A stretch of DNA of 33,662 nt from Planctomycetota bacterium. GTDB taxonomy: Bacteria > Planctomycetota > Planctomycetia > Gemmatales > Gemmataceae. Positions 7,855 to 14,746 of the stretch are shown here, piece after piece (the first letter of the stretch is position 1; each line of letters opens with the position of its first letter). The position numbers were made by a program, and so were the translations under genes. The stretch lies in the NCBI GenBank assembly GCA_003669555.1, contig QWOS01000122.1, positions 1-33,662 on the forward strand, in the 5' to 3' direction. The notes under the pieces are model-generated. The model was not told where the DNA came from and did not search any database. It worked only from the letters and a program-made list of their open reading frames with translations.

Positions 7855-8405
7855 GAAAAATAATTCTTAATACTTCATTAAAACCCCACAACCTAACAAA
7901 CAAAGCGGTTAAAAACAGGAAAAAAAGTCGGTATTTGCTAGAAAAAACCTGATTTTCGCCAACTAATCATTAACTTTAAAAATATGCATCTGGTTGCAAA
8001 AAAAACCTGATTCTCAAGTAGATCCGGTATCTTTTGTGATGCAGCCGAGGCTATGCCGATTCTGGATTGGAAGCTGCGTCATCCGGGATCCTGGGTTGCT
8101 TATCCTGGGCCAAACATTTCTCCAGCCGGGCTGGCGAGTTGGCAAACCAACCCGGCGGCTCCTTCGGACCAGGTCTTTTCTAAGGAACCGTGCGCCAAAG
8201 GCGCTGAAAGAAGGGGTACTGCATCCGGTTGGGCACCGGGTTCACGGTGCATTGTATCCACCACCGGACTACACCCACAATTGAAACAGCACGCAATGAT
8301 GCTCAAAAAAGCCTGCAGGCAGGGCCCATTTACTATTGCCAGGATTTTCAAAGGCAAAAAAACGCCTCCTACCTGGAGAGGTGCGGGGCGGTATCCAGCC
8401 ATCTG
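7855..8405. other. Intergenic region upstream of the DUF1559 gene
   Basis: About 550 bases. The part at 7855-7990 is strikingly AT-rich with several A-tracts and is probably upstream promoter sequence. The part at 8000-8400 is GC-rich; open frames occur on both strands but none resembles a protein. Its last 30 bases before 8406 (a GGTGCGGGGCGGTATCCAGC segment) are similar to the sequences just after the stop codons of lipoprotein copies 1 and 2, so the duplicated unit extends a little past the genes. Confidence 0.5.
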
Positions 8406-8735
8406 TCACAGCTCGATATTATAAGTCTGTTCGCCCTTGATGACGGTGAATTTCAAACCCGATGTTTCTGGTTTGGCAAACTTTTCATCGATGGGAACAA
8501 TCCTCTTGGGCATACTGGCCGCAGACATGCCGCGGGTACTCCGCCCCCGGCATCCTGGGACCATCCGGCATTTTGGGGCCAGCCCCCTTGCCGGAAAGAC
8601 GGCTTTTCGCGGTGGGGTCCATTAGCAACTGGTTGACCACCACGGTGATGGTGCAGTCGCCCAGGGGGGCCCCCGTTATATTGTAATCCCCATCCGCTGA
8701 AATACTGGAGGAAGCGGAAACACCTTCCTTTTTGA
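8406..8735 (-). pseudogene. Truncated, frameshifted copy 3 of the lipoprotein
   Basis: The DNA is very similar to the 3' two thirds of the intact lipoprotein gene (6152 to about 6485), including the stop codon (8406-8408), the coding bases for the final beta segment and the CCATCCGGCATTTTGGGGCC block. Near 8530-8545 it lacks two single bases relative to the intact copy (GCCGCGGGTACTCCG against GCCTGCGGGTGCCTCCG), which breaks the frame. Similarity stops at about 8733, so the signal peptide, lipobox and first strand are missing. It cannot make the lipoprotein. It lies between TPR protein C and the DUF1559 promoter, and seems to be the oldest remnant of the triplicated gene. Confidence 0.8.
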
Positions 8736-8807
8736 TGTAAAAGCAACTACATTATTGCGGCACTTGCTCTAACAAAAATACTCCCGCGTGTCAGCAGTGC
8801 GGATCAA

Positions 8808-10055
8808 TCATCGGGATGCCCCAGGCGTGGGCGGTCGATTGGCCTCGGTAGCCAAAGCGGCCCGCGCCTTTTCGCATTGGGGGTCTAGCCGCAAGGCCAG
8901 CCGCAGCCAGCGTTGCCCTTCTTCATGCTCGCCATGGCGCAGAAAAATCAGCCCTCCTTCGCAACGCAGGTCTGCGTTGTCGGGCTCTTTTATCACTGCG
9001 GCGCGGATTGCATTCAGGCTGGCCATATCGGCATCGATCTGTTTTACCCGGGCATCGACAACGGCAGCCTCCGCCGTACGGTCTTGCTGAAGCAAACACC
9101 GGTACAGGCCGTAATGGACCCGGCGGTCGAAGGGCCGCAGGGCTGCCGCTTTGCGGAGCAATGGCTCGGCCACCAGCAGCCGCCCCTGCTCCAGGTTCAA
9201 CTCGCCAAGCTCCCAAAGGGTCTCGCCGTGGTTGGGGAATTCGGCAACCAGGCCATCGAGGAGCGCGTTGGCTTTCTCCACTTCGGCAAGCCGACGGTAG
9301 CAACGCGCCAGGCCAAGCCGCACAGGCGGATGCCCTGCCCCGTGCTCGTCAAGCCAACGGTAATGGATCAAGGCCTCCTCCGGGGTTCCCACCACCAGGA
9401 GCGAGTCCGCCAGCTTGAGCCGGGCGCGTTCGCTGGCCGGGTGAGCGGCAACGGCTTTCCGGTAATCTTCGAGAGCATCTGCGAAGCTCATGAACCGTTC
9501 CCAGACAAACGCCCTTCCCAGAAGGGCGTGCAGGTCGTCAGGCCGGTGCGTCAGGTAGCGGGTGAACCCCTCCAGCGCCGCACCCAGCTGGTAGGTATTG
9601 AGATCATGCTGGACCAGTACCTCGAGAATGACCAACGCCAGGTCATCATCCAGCTTTGCCCGCTGGCGCAGGCCACCCACAGGCCCCTCATCGCCCTGGA
9701 GGACCGCCAGAAGCTTTTCCTCCACAGCAATCGCCTCAGATTCTCCACCGTCTGCCAGGCAGCGCCGCAAATGCCCCCGCGCATCCGCATAAGCGCGCGT
9801 CTGGCGGGCGGCCCGGGCTGCGAGCAGCCGCGCCCCCGTATCGGCAGGCCGCCCGACCAGATAGCGTTCCAGCAGTTCGCTGGCGGTGGCATACTCCCGC
9901 GCGGCGAGCATCGCCTTGCCATCAGTCAACAGAAGGTTGAATTTGTGCCGTTCCATGAAAAAAAAGACGGCATAACCTGCAACCACCACGCCTAATACCG
10001 CAAGCAGAATGGCAAGACGGGGGCGCCTGATCCGGTTTCTCCAGTCAATGACCAT
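8808..10055 (-). CDS. Membrane-anchored TPR protein C
   Basis: A 415-residue protein of the same design as TPR proteins A and B: basic N-terminus, membrane segment at about residues 13-33 (LAILLAVLGVVVAGYAVFFF) and TPR-type repeats to the end. Clear repeat units include YATASELLERYLVGRPADTG, TRYLTHRPDDLHALLGRAFV and RPFDRRVHYGLYRCLLQQD. The C-terminal KQIDADMASLNAIRAAVI then CEGGLIFLRHGEHEEG corresponds to the shared terminal module of the three paralogues. The ATG at 10055 has GAGG in its upstream region and lies nine bases after the stop of the CRTAC1-like gene, so the two are almost surely co-transcribed. CRTAC1-like and TPR proteins often neighbour one another in planctomycetes and acidobacteria as I recall; the joint role is unknown. 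Confidence 0.85.
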   Translation of the reverse strand: MVIDWRNRIRRPRLAILLAVLGVVVAGYAVFFFMERHKFNLLLTDGKAMLAAREYATASELLERYLVGRPADTGARLLAARAARQTRAYADARGHLRRCLADGGESEAIAVEEKLLAVLQGDEGPVGGLRQRAKLDDDLALVILEVLVQHDLNTYQLGAALEGFTRYLTHRPDDLHALLGRAFVWERFMSFADALEDYRKAVAAHPASERARLKLADSLLVVGTPEEALIHYRWLDEHGAGHPPVRLGLARCYRRLAEVEKANALLDGLVAEFPNHGETLWELGELNLEQGRLLVAEPLLRKAAALRPFDRRVHYGLYRCLLQQDRTAEAAVVDARVKQIDADMASLNAIRAAVIKEPDNADLRCEGGLIFLRHGEHEEGQRWLRLALRLDPQCEKARAALATEANRPPTPGASR

Positions 10056-10064
10056 GCGCGTGCC

Positions 10065-11879
10065 TCACTTCCTGGGCCCGGTCCCGATTTCAGCCTGGGG
10101 TGAGCCTTCAACCATGCGGTAATAACGATCCACCATCAGGTTGGCAAACTTTTGGACGGTGCCGTTTGGCCAGGTCACCGTCAGGAGCCCGGATGCTTCC
10201 TGCCCCAGCCCAAAGAGAAGCCGACGGTCGCTGGACGAGGCATACGACCCGCCTCCCATGACAAACCGGGTCTGGCGCTGGCCATTGGCCTCCCAAACAG
10301 CCTTGGCACCAACACTGCAAGCATGGCCCTGGGCCTCCAGTTGCAGACCAAGCCAGTGATTTCCCTGAGCACCCACACCGCGCAACAGGGCCACCGGCTC
10401 ATTCAGGTGGCTGATAACCAGGTCGGTGTGACCATCATTGTCGAGATCCCCGAAAGCGACACCTCGCCCCAGCCGGGGTGCGGTGGAATAATCCCCGATT
10501 TGCTGGCTGGCGTCACGGAATTTCTGGCCGTTTTTGTTGAGCAACAAAACCGGGTGCTGCCAGCGGTTGGCACTCTTTCCCGCCGGGTGCCGGATGGCAT
10601 GGCCATTGGCGACAAACAGGTCCTCCCAGCCATCGTGGTCCACATCCAGAAAACCGGTGCCCCAGCCGACAAATTTTTGACCAATCGCCCCGATCCCGGC
10701 GGCTATGGAATAGGGGTTGAAAACCGGGCGGCCCGGCGTGGAATAGTTGCGGTACAGCATGTGGAGTTCGTTCTCGTAATTGGTCACCCACAAGGCTGGC
10801 TTGCCACTGCGCAGCGGGTCACCCGCCGCCACGCCCATGCTGCCATTCGGGTTACCGCGGTCATCACGGGCCACGGCACTCACCAGCCCCCGCTCATCCA
10901 GGCGGATAGCACCGGGCTTCGACACATTGAGATACAAAAAATTATCGACCGTATCGTTGGCAACATAAATATCCGGCTTGCCATCGCCATCGACATCGAC
11001 AATCACCACCCCCAGCCCTTTGCTTTGGTTGGGTCCCCCAGGACGGAGGCCTGATTCCTGACTGACATCGCTGAATTTTCCCTGCCCGGTGTTGCGGAAC
11101 AGCTTGTGTGCCAAGCCATCAAAATTTTTCGGCGGGCAGACATCGGGCGTCTTGCCATCGTAATGGCACAGCGGATGTTTCAACCAGGACCAATCCACAT
11201 ACTGACACAGGTACAAATCGGGGTAACCGTCGCCGTCGAGATCAGCGAAGGCAGCACTGGTGGCCCAGGTGATTCCCTGGCTCAGCCCGGCTTTCTCTGT
11301 GGCGTCCTCGTAGCGTCGCCCCGCACCCGGGTGGGCCGGGTCAAACGGCACATTGCGAAACAAGGCCACCCCTCCCCAGCCTGTCACGAGCAGGTCGGGC
11401 CATCCGTCGCGGTCGTAATCGGCCACCGCAACGCCGTGGGAATAGAACCAGGGCTTGCCTCCCGCCAGACTTTGCAAACCGGCGGCGGCGGTCACCTCCT
11501 GGAACTTGTTGGCACCCAGATTCCGGAAAAGGGCGCAGGGGTAGCCAACAATAGTCTTTTTATCGGCCCCTGCGAAACCGCCCCCACCAGGCAGAAAGAG
11601 ATCGAGAAGACCATCGCCATCGAAGTCGAGGACCCCGGCCCCACCCCCGAGAGATTCCAGAATGGAATAATGATCCGCTGATTTTTCGCCGTTTTGATAA
11701 CTGAAGACCACCCCGGAATCTGTGGTTTCATCCTTGAAATAAGCGACCTCTGGCTCAACGGTTACCGCCGCAATCACCGGGCCGGTTTCAGGCGCGATTT
11801 CTGGTGGCTTTGCCCTGGAACATCCCAGGATTCCAAGAAAAATCAGGAGTTGTCCCCAGCGTGTCATTTTCAATGGCAT
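10065..11879 (-). CDS. CRTAC1-like FG-GAP/ASPIC-UnbV lipoprotein
   Basis: A 604-residue predicted lipoprotein: type II signal peptide with lipobox ILG-Cys20. It continues with a beta-propeller of FG-GAP/VCBS repeats carrying six calcium-binding-type loops: DFDGDG at residue 85, DYDRDG at 154, DLDGDG at 213, DVDGDG at 295, DVDHDG at 412 and DLDNDG at 478. Residues about 520-590 (SVGAKAVW, GGGSYASSSDRRLLFGLG, VTWPNGTVQKF) form the ASPIC/UnbV C-terminal domain. The overall layout matches the CRTAC1 family. Such proteins are extracytoplasmic and presumably bind Ca2+ and carbohydrate or protein partners; no enzymatic activity is established. The start is the ATG at 11879, with AGGG eight bases upstream; an ATG at 11867 would also keep the signal peptide. 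It is the first gene of the minus-strand envelope block and lies directly before TPR protein C. Confidence 0.93.
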   Translation of the reverse strand: MPLKMTRWGQLLIFLGILGCSRAKPPEIAPETGPVIAAVTVEPEVAYFKDETTDSGVVFSYQNGEKSADHYSILESLGGGAGVLDFDGDGLLDLFLPGGGGFAGADKKTIVGYPCALFRNLGANKFQEVTAAAGLQSLAGGKPWFYSHGVAVADYDRDGWPDLLVTGWGGVALFRNVPFDPAHPGAGRRYEDATEKAGLSQGITWATSAAFADLDGDGYPDLYLCQYVDWSWLKHPLCHYDGKTPDVCPPKNFDGLAHKLFRNTGQGKFSDVSQESGLRPGGPNQSKGLGVVIVDVDGDGKPDIYVANDTVDNFLYLNVSKPGAIRLDERGLVSAVARDDRGNPNGSMGVAAGDPLRSGKPALWVTNYENELHMLYRNYSTPGRPVFNPYSIAAGIGAIGQKFVGWGTGFLDVDHDGWEDLFVANGHAIRHPAGKSANRWQHPVLLLNKNGQKFRDASQQIGDYSTAPRLGRGVAFGDLDNDGHTDLVISHLNEPVALLRGVGAQGNHWLGLQLEAQGHACSVGAKAVWEANGQRQTRFVMGGGSYASSSDRRLLFGLGQEASGLLTVTWPNGTVQKFANLMVDRYYRMVEGSPQAEIGTGPRK

Positions 11880-12259
11880 GGAAATACCCTGTGGCTACCA
11901 AAAATCTTTTTGTTGCCCTGGTGAAGAAAATGCCCCGCCTGCCATTTCACTGGCCCCCCTGTGGCAGCCTCCAGCCTGGATAGTCTGCTATAAGAATCTA
12001 CCTTATTTCTTGACTTTACCCAACTTCAATGCCAAACCGGCCCACTGCATCCCGCCCGGGCCTGCAGCTTGGTCAGGCCCGCAGCCACCGCCGGTTGATA
12101 CTCATTACTTACCGGGAGAACCATGACGCAGGCTGGCTGGCTGGGACTGACAACCCTTCCGCCAGGATACCTCCGCAATCATACGCCGCTAAAGCCCTTG
12201 CCCTGAATGACTGTCTGACATATAGGCCAGCCAGGCACTACCCAAGGAGTTGAACGGCC
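11880..12259. other. Divergent intergenic region
   Basis: 380 bases between the CRTAC1-like gene and the DUF5698/DUF2179 gene. It must hold promoters for both directions, but I see no hexamer pair with proper spacing that stands out. A TTGACT at 12009-12014 has no good partner. No protein-like open frame is present. The last part carries AAGGAG at 12244-12249, the ribosome binding site of the gene starting at 12260. Confidence 0.5.
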
Positions 12260-12868
12260 ATGATCGCTGAAGGTGTATTACAGGGTTCTGGTGGTTTGGT
12301 TACCTGGCAAACGATGCTGCCGGCAGTGATCTTCCTGGCCGAGATGCTGGTGGTGACCCTGAGCACCATCCGGACGATTTTTGTGGCCCGTGGCAAACGG
12401 GCCCTGGCGGCACTTTTGGGATTTTTCGAGATCTCCATGTGGCTGTTTGCCATCGGTCATGTGATGAGCAACCTGGACCAGTTATGGTGCACCGTGGGCT
12501 TTGCCGCTGGCTTCACGCTGGGGAATTACCTGGGTATTACGCTGGAAGGCATGCTGGCCCTCGGTACCCTGGGAGTGCGTATTTATGCGCGAGGCGATGG
12601 CGCACCGCTGATGGATCGCCTGAAGGGAGCGGGTTTTGGTGTGACCCGCATGAATGCGGAAGGCGCCACCGGCCCGGTAACCGTTCTTACCACCATCATT
12701 CCAAGGCGTGATCGTCATCAGGTGGAATTGCTGATCCAGGAACATGCCCCCGGCCAGTTTTTTGTGGTGAGCGATGTGCAGGAGACGGTCAGCGGGGTGT
12801 TTCCCGGCCGCCCGGGCGTGCGCCCTTTTCCGCTGGTTCAATCGGCCGGCGCCAAGATCGCCGCCTGA
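12260..12868 (+). CDS. DUF5698/DUF2179 membrane protein (UPF0316-like)
   Basis: A 202-residue inner-membrane protein. Three hydrophobic segments lie in the first half (LPAVIFLAEMLVVTLSTI, ALLGFFEISMWLFAIGHV and WCTVGFAAGFTLGNYLGI), with the family-typical TIRTIFVARGKR between the first two. This half corresponds to DUF5698. The second half (VRIYARGDGAPLMDRLKGAG, TVLTTIIPRRDRHQVELLI, FFVVSDVQE) is the soluble DUF2179 domain also found at the end of YitT-type proteins. The architecture matches UPF0316 proteins such as Bacillus YebE; their role is unknown. The ribosome binding site AAGGAG is ten bases before the ATG. A flavodoxin gene follows after 66 bases on the same strand. Confidence 0.85.
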   Translation: MIAEGVLQGSGGLVTWQTMLPAVIFLAEMLVVTLSTIRTIFVARGKRALAALLGFFEISMWLFAIGHVMSNLDQLWCTVGFAAGFTLGNYLGITLEGMLALGTLGVRIYARGDGAPLMDRLKGAGFGVTRMNAEGATGPVTVLTTIIPRRDRHQVELLIQEHAPGQFFVVSDVQETVSGVFPGRPGVRPFPLVQSAGAKIAA

Positions 12869-12934
12869 GCGACCGGCTGGATTCAGACCCATGCGGCTGG
12901 CGCATGGATGACACACAGATTAAGGATGCCGCCT

Positions 12935-13495
12935 ATGGGACGCATTGTGGTGCTGTTTGATTCGCTGTCTGGCAATACCGAAAAGATGGCCAGGCTGGTG
13001 GCCGAGGGCGCATCTTCCGTTCCAGGCATGGAAGTGCGGGTGGTGGGCATCAGCGAGGCCGGTGCCGCTGATGCGGTGATGGCCTGCGATGGCATCGCCA
13101 TGGGTAGCCCCACCAATCTGGGTGTGATGTCGTGGCGCATGAAACGCTTCTGGGACGAACAGATGGAGCCACACTGGCTGAAGATTGATGGCAAGATCGG
13201 CTGCGCTTTCAGTTCGGCCGGTGCCTGGGGTGGCGGCAGCGAGATCACCTGCCAGGCCCTGAACACGGTACTGATGAACTTCGGCTTCCTCACCTTCGGC
13301 CTGACTGATTATGTGAGCAAAACCACCAGCGCCCATTACGGGGCCATTGCGGTGCGCGAACCACGCGAGGAACCGGTGAAAGATGCCTGCCGCAAGCTGG
13401 GTGAACGCCTGGCGGAATGGGTGGGCGCCTATATCGACGGCCGGAGGGAGATGCACCCCCTGGTGCGCGAACCAGGCCGCAAAAGGCCGGAATAA
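12935..13495 (+). CDS. Flavodoxin-like protein (WrbA/NAD(P)H:quinone type)
   Basis: A 186-residue flavodoxin-fold protein. MGRIVVLFDSLSGNTEKMA at the N-terminus has the FMN phosphate-binding loop (residues 9-15). DGIAMGSPTNLGVMSWRMK and IGCAFSSAGAWGGGSE correspond to the loops around the isoalloxazine ring in the flavodoxin/WrbA group. It probably binds FMN and moves electrons or reduces quinones in the cytoplasm; the exact reaction cannot be told. The start at 12935 is chosen because AAGGA lies eight bases upstream; the earlier ATG at 12908 has no ribosome binding site and would add nine residues not seen in the family. It probably shares a transcript with the upstream membrane protein, ending at the terminator at 13518-13538. 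Confidence 0.88.
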   Translation: MGRIVVLFDSLSGNTEKMARLVAEGASSVPGMEVRVVGISEAGAADAVMACDGIAMGSPTNLGVMSWRMKRFWDEQMEPHWLKIDGKIGCAFSSAGAWGGGSEITCQALNTVLMNFGFLTFGLTDYVSKTTSAHYGAIAVREPREEPVKDACRKLGERLAEWVGAYIDGRREMHPLVREPGRKRPE

Positions 13496-13517
13496 TGCCG
13501 CAAGGCTATCCCGCCAC

Positions 13518-13538
13518 GGGGATAATCTCCCCTTTTTT
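13518..13538 (+). terminator. Intrinsic terminator after the flavodoxin gene
   Basis: GGGGA (13518-13522) pairs with TCCCC (13528-13532) around a five-base loop and is followed at once by six T residues and CTTCT. The stem is short, but an overlapping alternative hairpin (TATCCC/GGGATA, 13507-13524) is also possible. It lies 22 bases after the stop codon. Confidence 0.55.
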
Positions 13539-13771
13539 CTTCTGATACCTGCCCCCGGTGCGACCACGAGTGTGACCACCGGTTCCAGCCTGGATTCGTA
13601 CCAGCAATCCAGGCAAAATATCCCAGCCCCCCTGCCCACCCGCCACCTCTCTTTGTGGCCCCCTTGCGCACATTGATTGAAGACCAACCGCCCCGGTAGC
13701 CGAAAATTTGGCAAGAGAGGCAAGTTCTACCTAATGTGTGGAGCATGCCGATTCTGCCACAAGGAGCAACC

Positions 13772-14746
13772 ATGCGGTGCCGCAATCACCGCTTGGGGAT
13801 TCTCGGCGGACTCGGGGCCGCGGTACTCGGATTGTCTGGATGCGTGGGCTTGCCCTCGCTCACCGATCCGGGTTTCCAACCCGAAGCCATCGCCCAGGAA
13901 GTACCCCAAGCGCACAAGCGTACAATTCACCTGGTATTCGTGGGGGGAATTGACCCCATTGCCGGCCATGAATTCAAGACACTCTTCAACGCCTCCAGAC
14001 AAGCAGGTTACACCCGCTCGTATCACTGCGATTTCTGGACCGGGCTGGATCGCTTCTGGCTCCCTCAGGAATTGCTGAAACAGCTGGAAAACAGGGGCGG
14101 CGAGGCGCAGAGCGTGGTGGTGGTCAGCCAGGATCACGCCTGGAAGTCGGCCCGGGATCTGGTGGACCTGCTGGCCCAGTCGGGCCATACCCCGGAACTG
14201 CTGATCGAGATCGATCCTCCCCTTGCGGCACGACGACTGGGCAGCGACGGCCTGGGTGTGGAACTGGTTCAGATCGTGGCTGATTCATGCTTGCGTGGCG
14301 GGGAGACCGTCCATGACAACACCCTGGTAGTGGCAGGCAGCACCACCTGGACCTTGCCAATGCACCCACAAACCCGGGAACTGATTCAGGATCGTCTGGC
14401 GCAAATCGCCATGAATACGCCGGTGGTAACCCACTTGTTCCGTCATCCCCTGCTCGATCCAGGGCCTGACACCCCCCGCGTGGTCCCCCCGGGCGCGCCT
14501 CCCCTCGTTCCCTTGCCCGGACCGGGCTGGGTCCCGGGCTCAGGGCCCTGGCCCGGGACAGGCAACGGTCAGCCACCCCCGGGCAAGGTACCCGTGCTGG
14601 TGCCCCCCAGAGGCTTGCCAGCCAATGATCCCTGGGAGTTCCTGATGCCGCGCCCCGACACCACCCCATCGCTGCCCATCATGCCGCGCAAAGTGGCACC
14701 GCCTCCTCTGCTGCCCGGGGAGATACGCCCCGGCTTGGGAACCTGA
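13772..14746 (+). CDS. Unknown lipoprotein with proline-rich C-terminus
   Basis: I do not recognise the family. The 324-residue product has a type II signal peptide (RLGILGGLGAAVLGLSG then Cys), so it is probably lipid-anchored. Residues about 40-210 look like an alpha/beta fold with alternating strands and helices (TIHLVFVGGIDPIAGHEF, SVVVVSQDHAWKSARDLVDL, TPELLIEIDPP, NTLVVAGSTTWTL). No catalytic signature is evident. The last 95 residues are rich in Pro and Gly with repeated PP and GPG. The start is the ATG at 13772 with AAGGAG five bases upstream; an ATG at 13736 lacks a site and would spoil the signal peptide. The last 178 bases overlap, antisense, the 3' end of the HpnC-HpnD fusion gene. 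Confidence 0.75.
   Translation: MRCRNHRLGILGGLGAAVLGLSGCVGLPSLTDPGFQPEAIAQEVPQAHKRTIHLVFVGGIDPIAGHEFKTLFNASRQAGYTRSYHCDFWTGLDRFWLPQELLKQLENRGGEAQSVVVVSQDHAWKSARDLVDLLAQSGHTPELLIEIDPPLAARRLGSDGLGVELVQIVADSCLRGGETVHDNTLVVAGSTTWTLPMHPQTRELIQDRLAQIAMNTPVVTHLFRHPLLDPGPDTPRVVPPGAPPLVPLPGPGWVPGSGPWPGTGNGQPPPGKVPVLVPPRGLPANDPWEFLMPRPDTTPSLPIMPRKVAPPPLLPGEIRPGLGT

Noticed and set aside
8349..8385. Hairpin with seven T in the minus direction after lipoprotein copy 3
   Set aside because: The stem pairs only over four consecutive bases with bulges, so a terminator cannot be supported.
8913..9995. 360-codon open frame on the plus strand
   Set aside because: It is antisense to TPR protein C, which has clear repeats and a membrane anchor; the frame stays open because of GC-rich codon bias.
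10152..11054. 300-codon open frame on the plus strand
   Set aside because: Antisense shadow of the CRTAC1-like gene; the apparent repeats mirror the DxDxDG loops on the other strand.
12920..13723. 267-codon open frame on the minus strand
   Set aside because: Antisense to the flavodoxin gene, which has a good ribosome binding site and an intact FMN loop.
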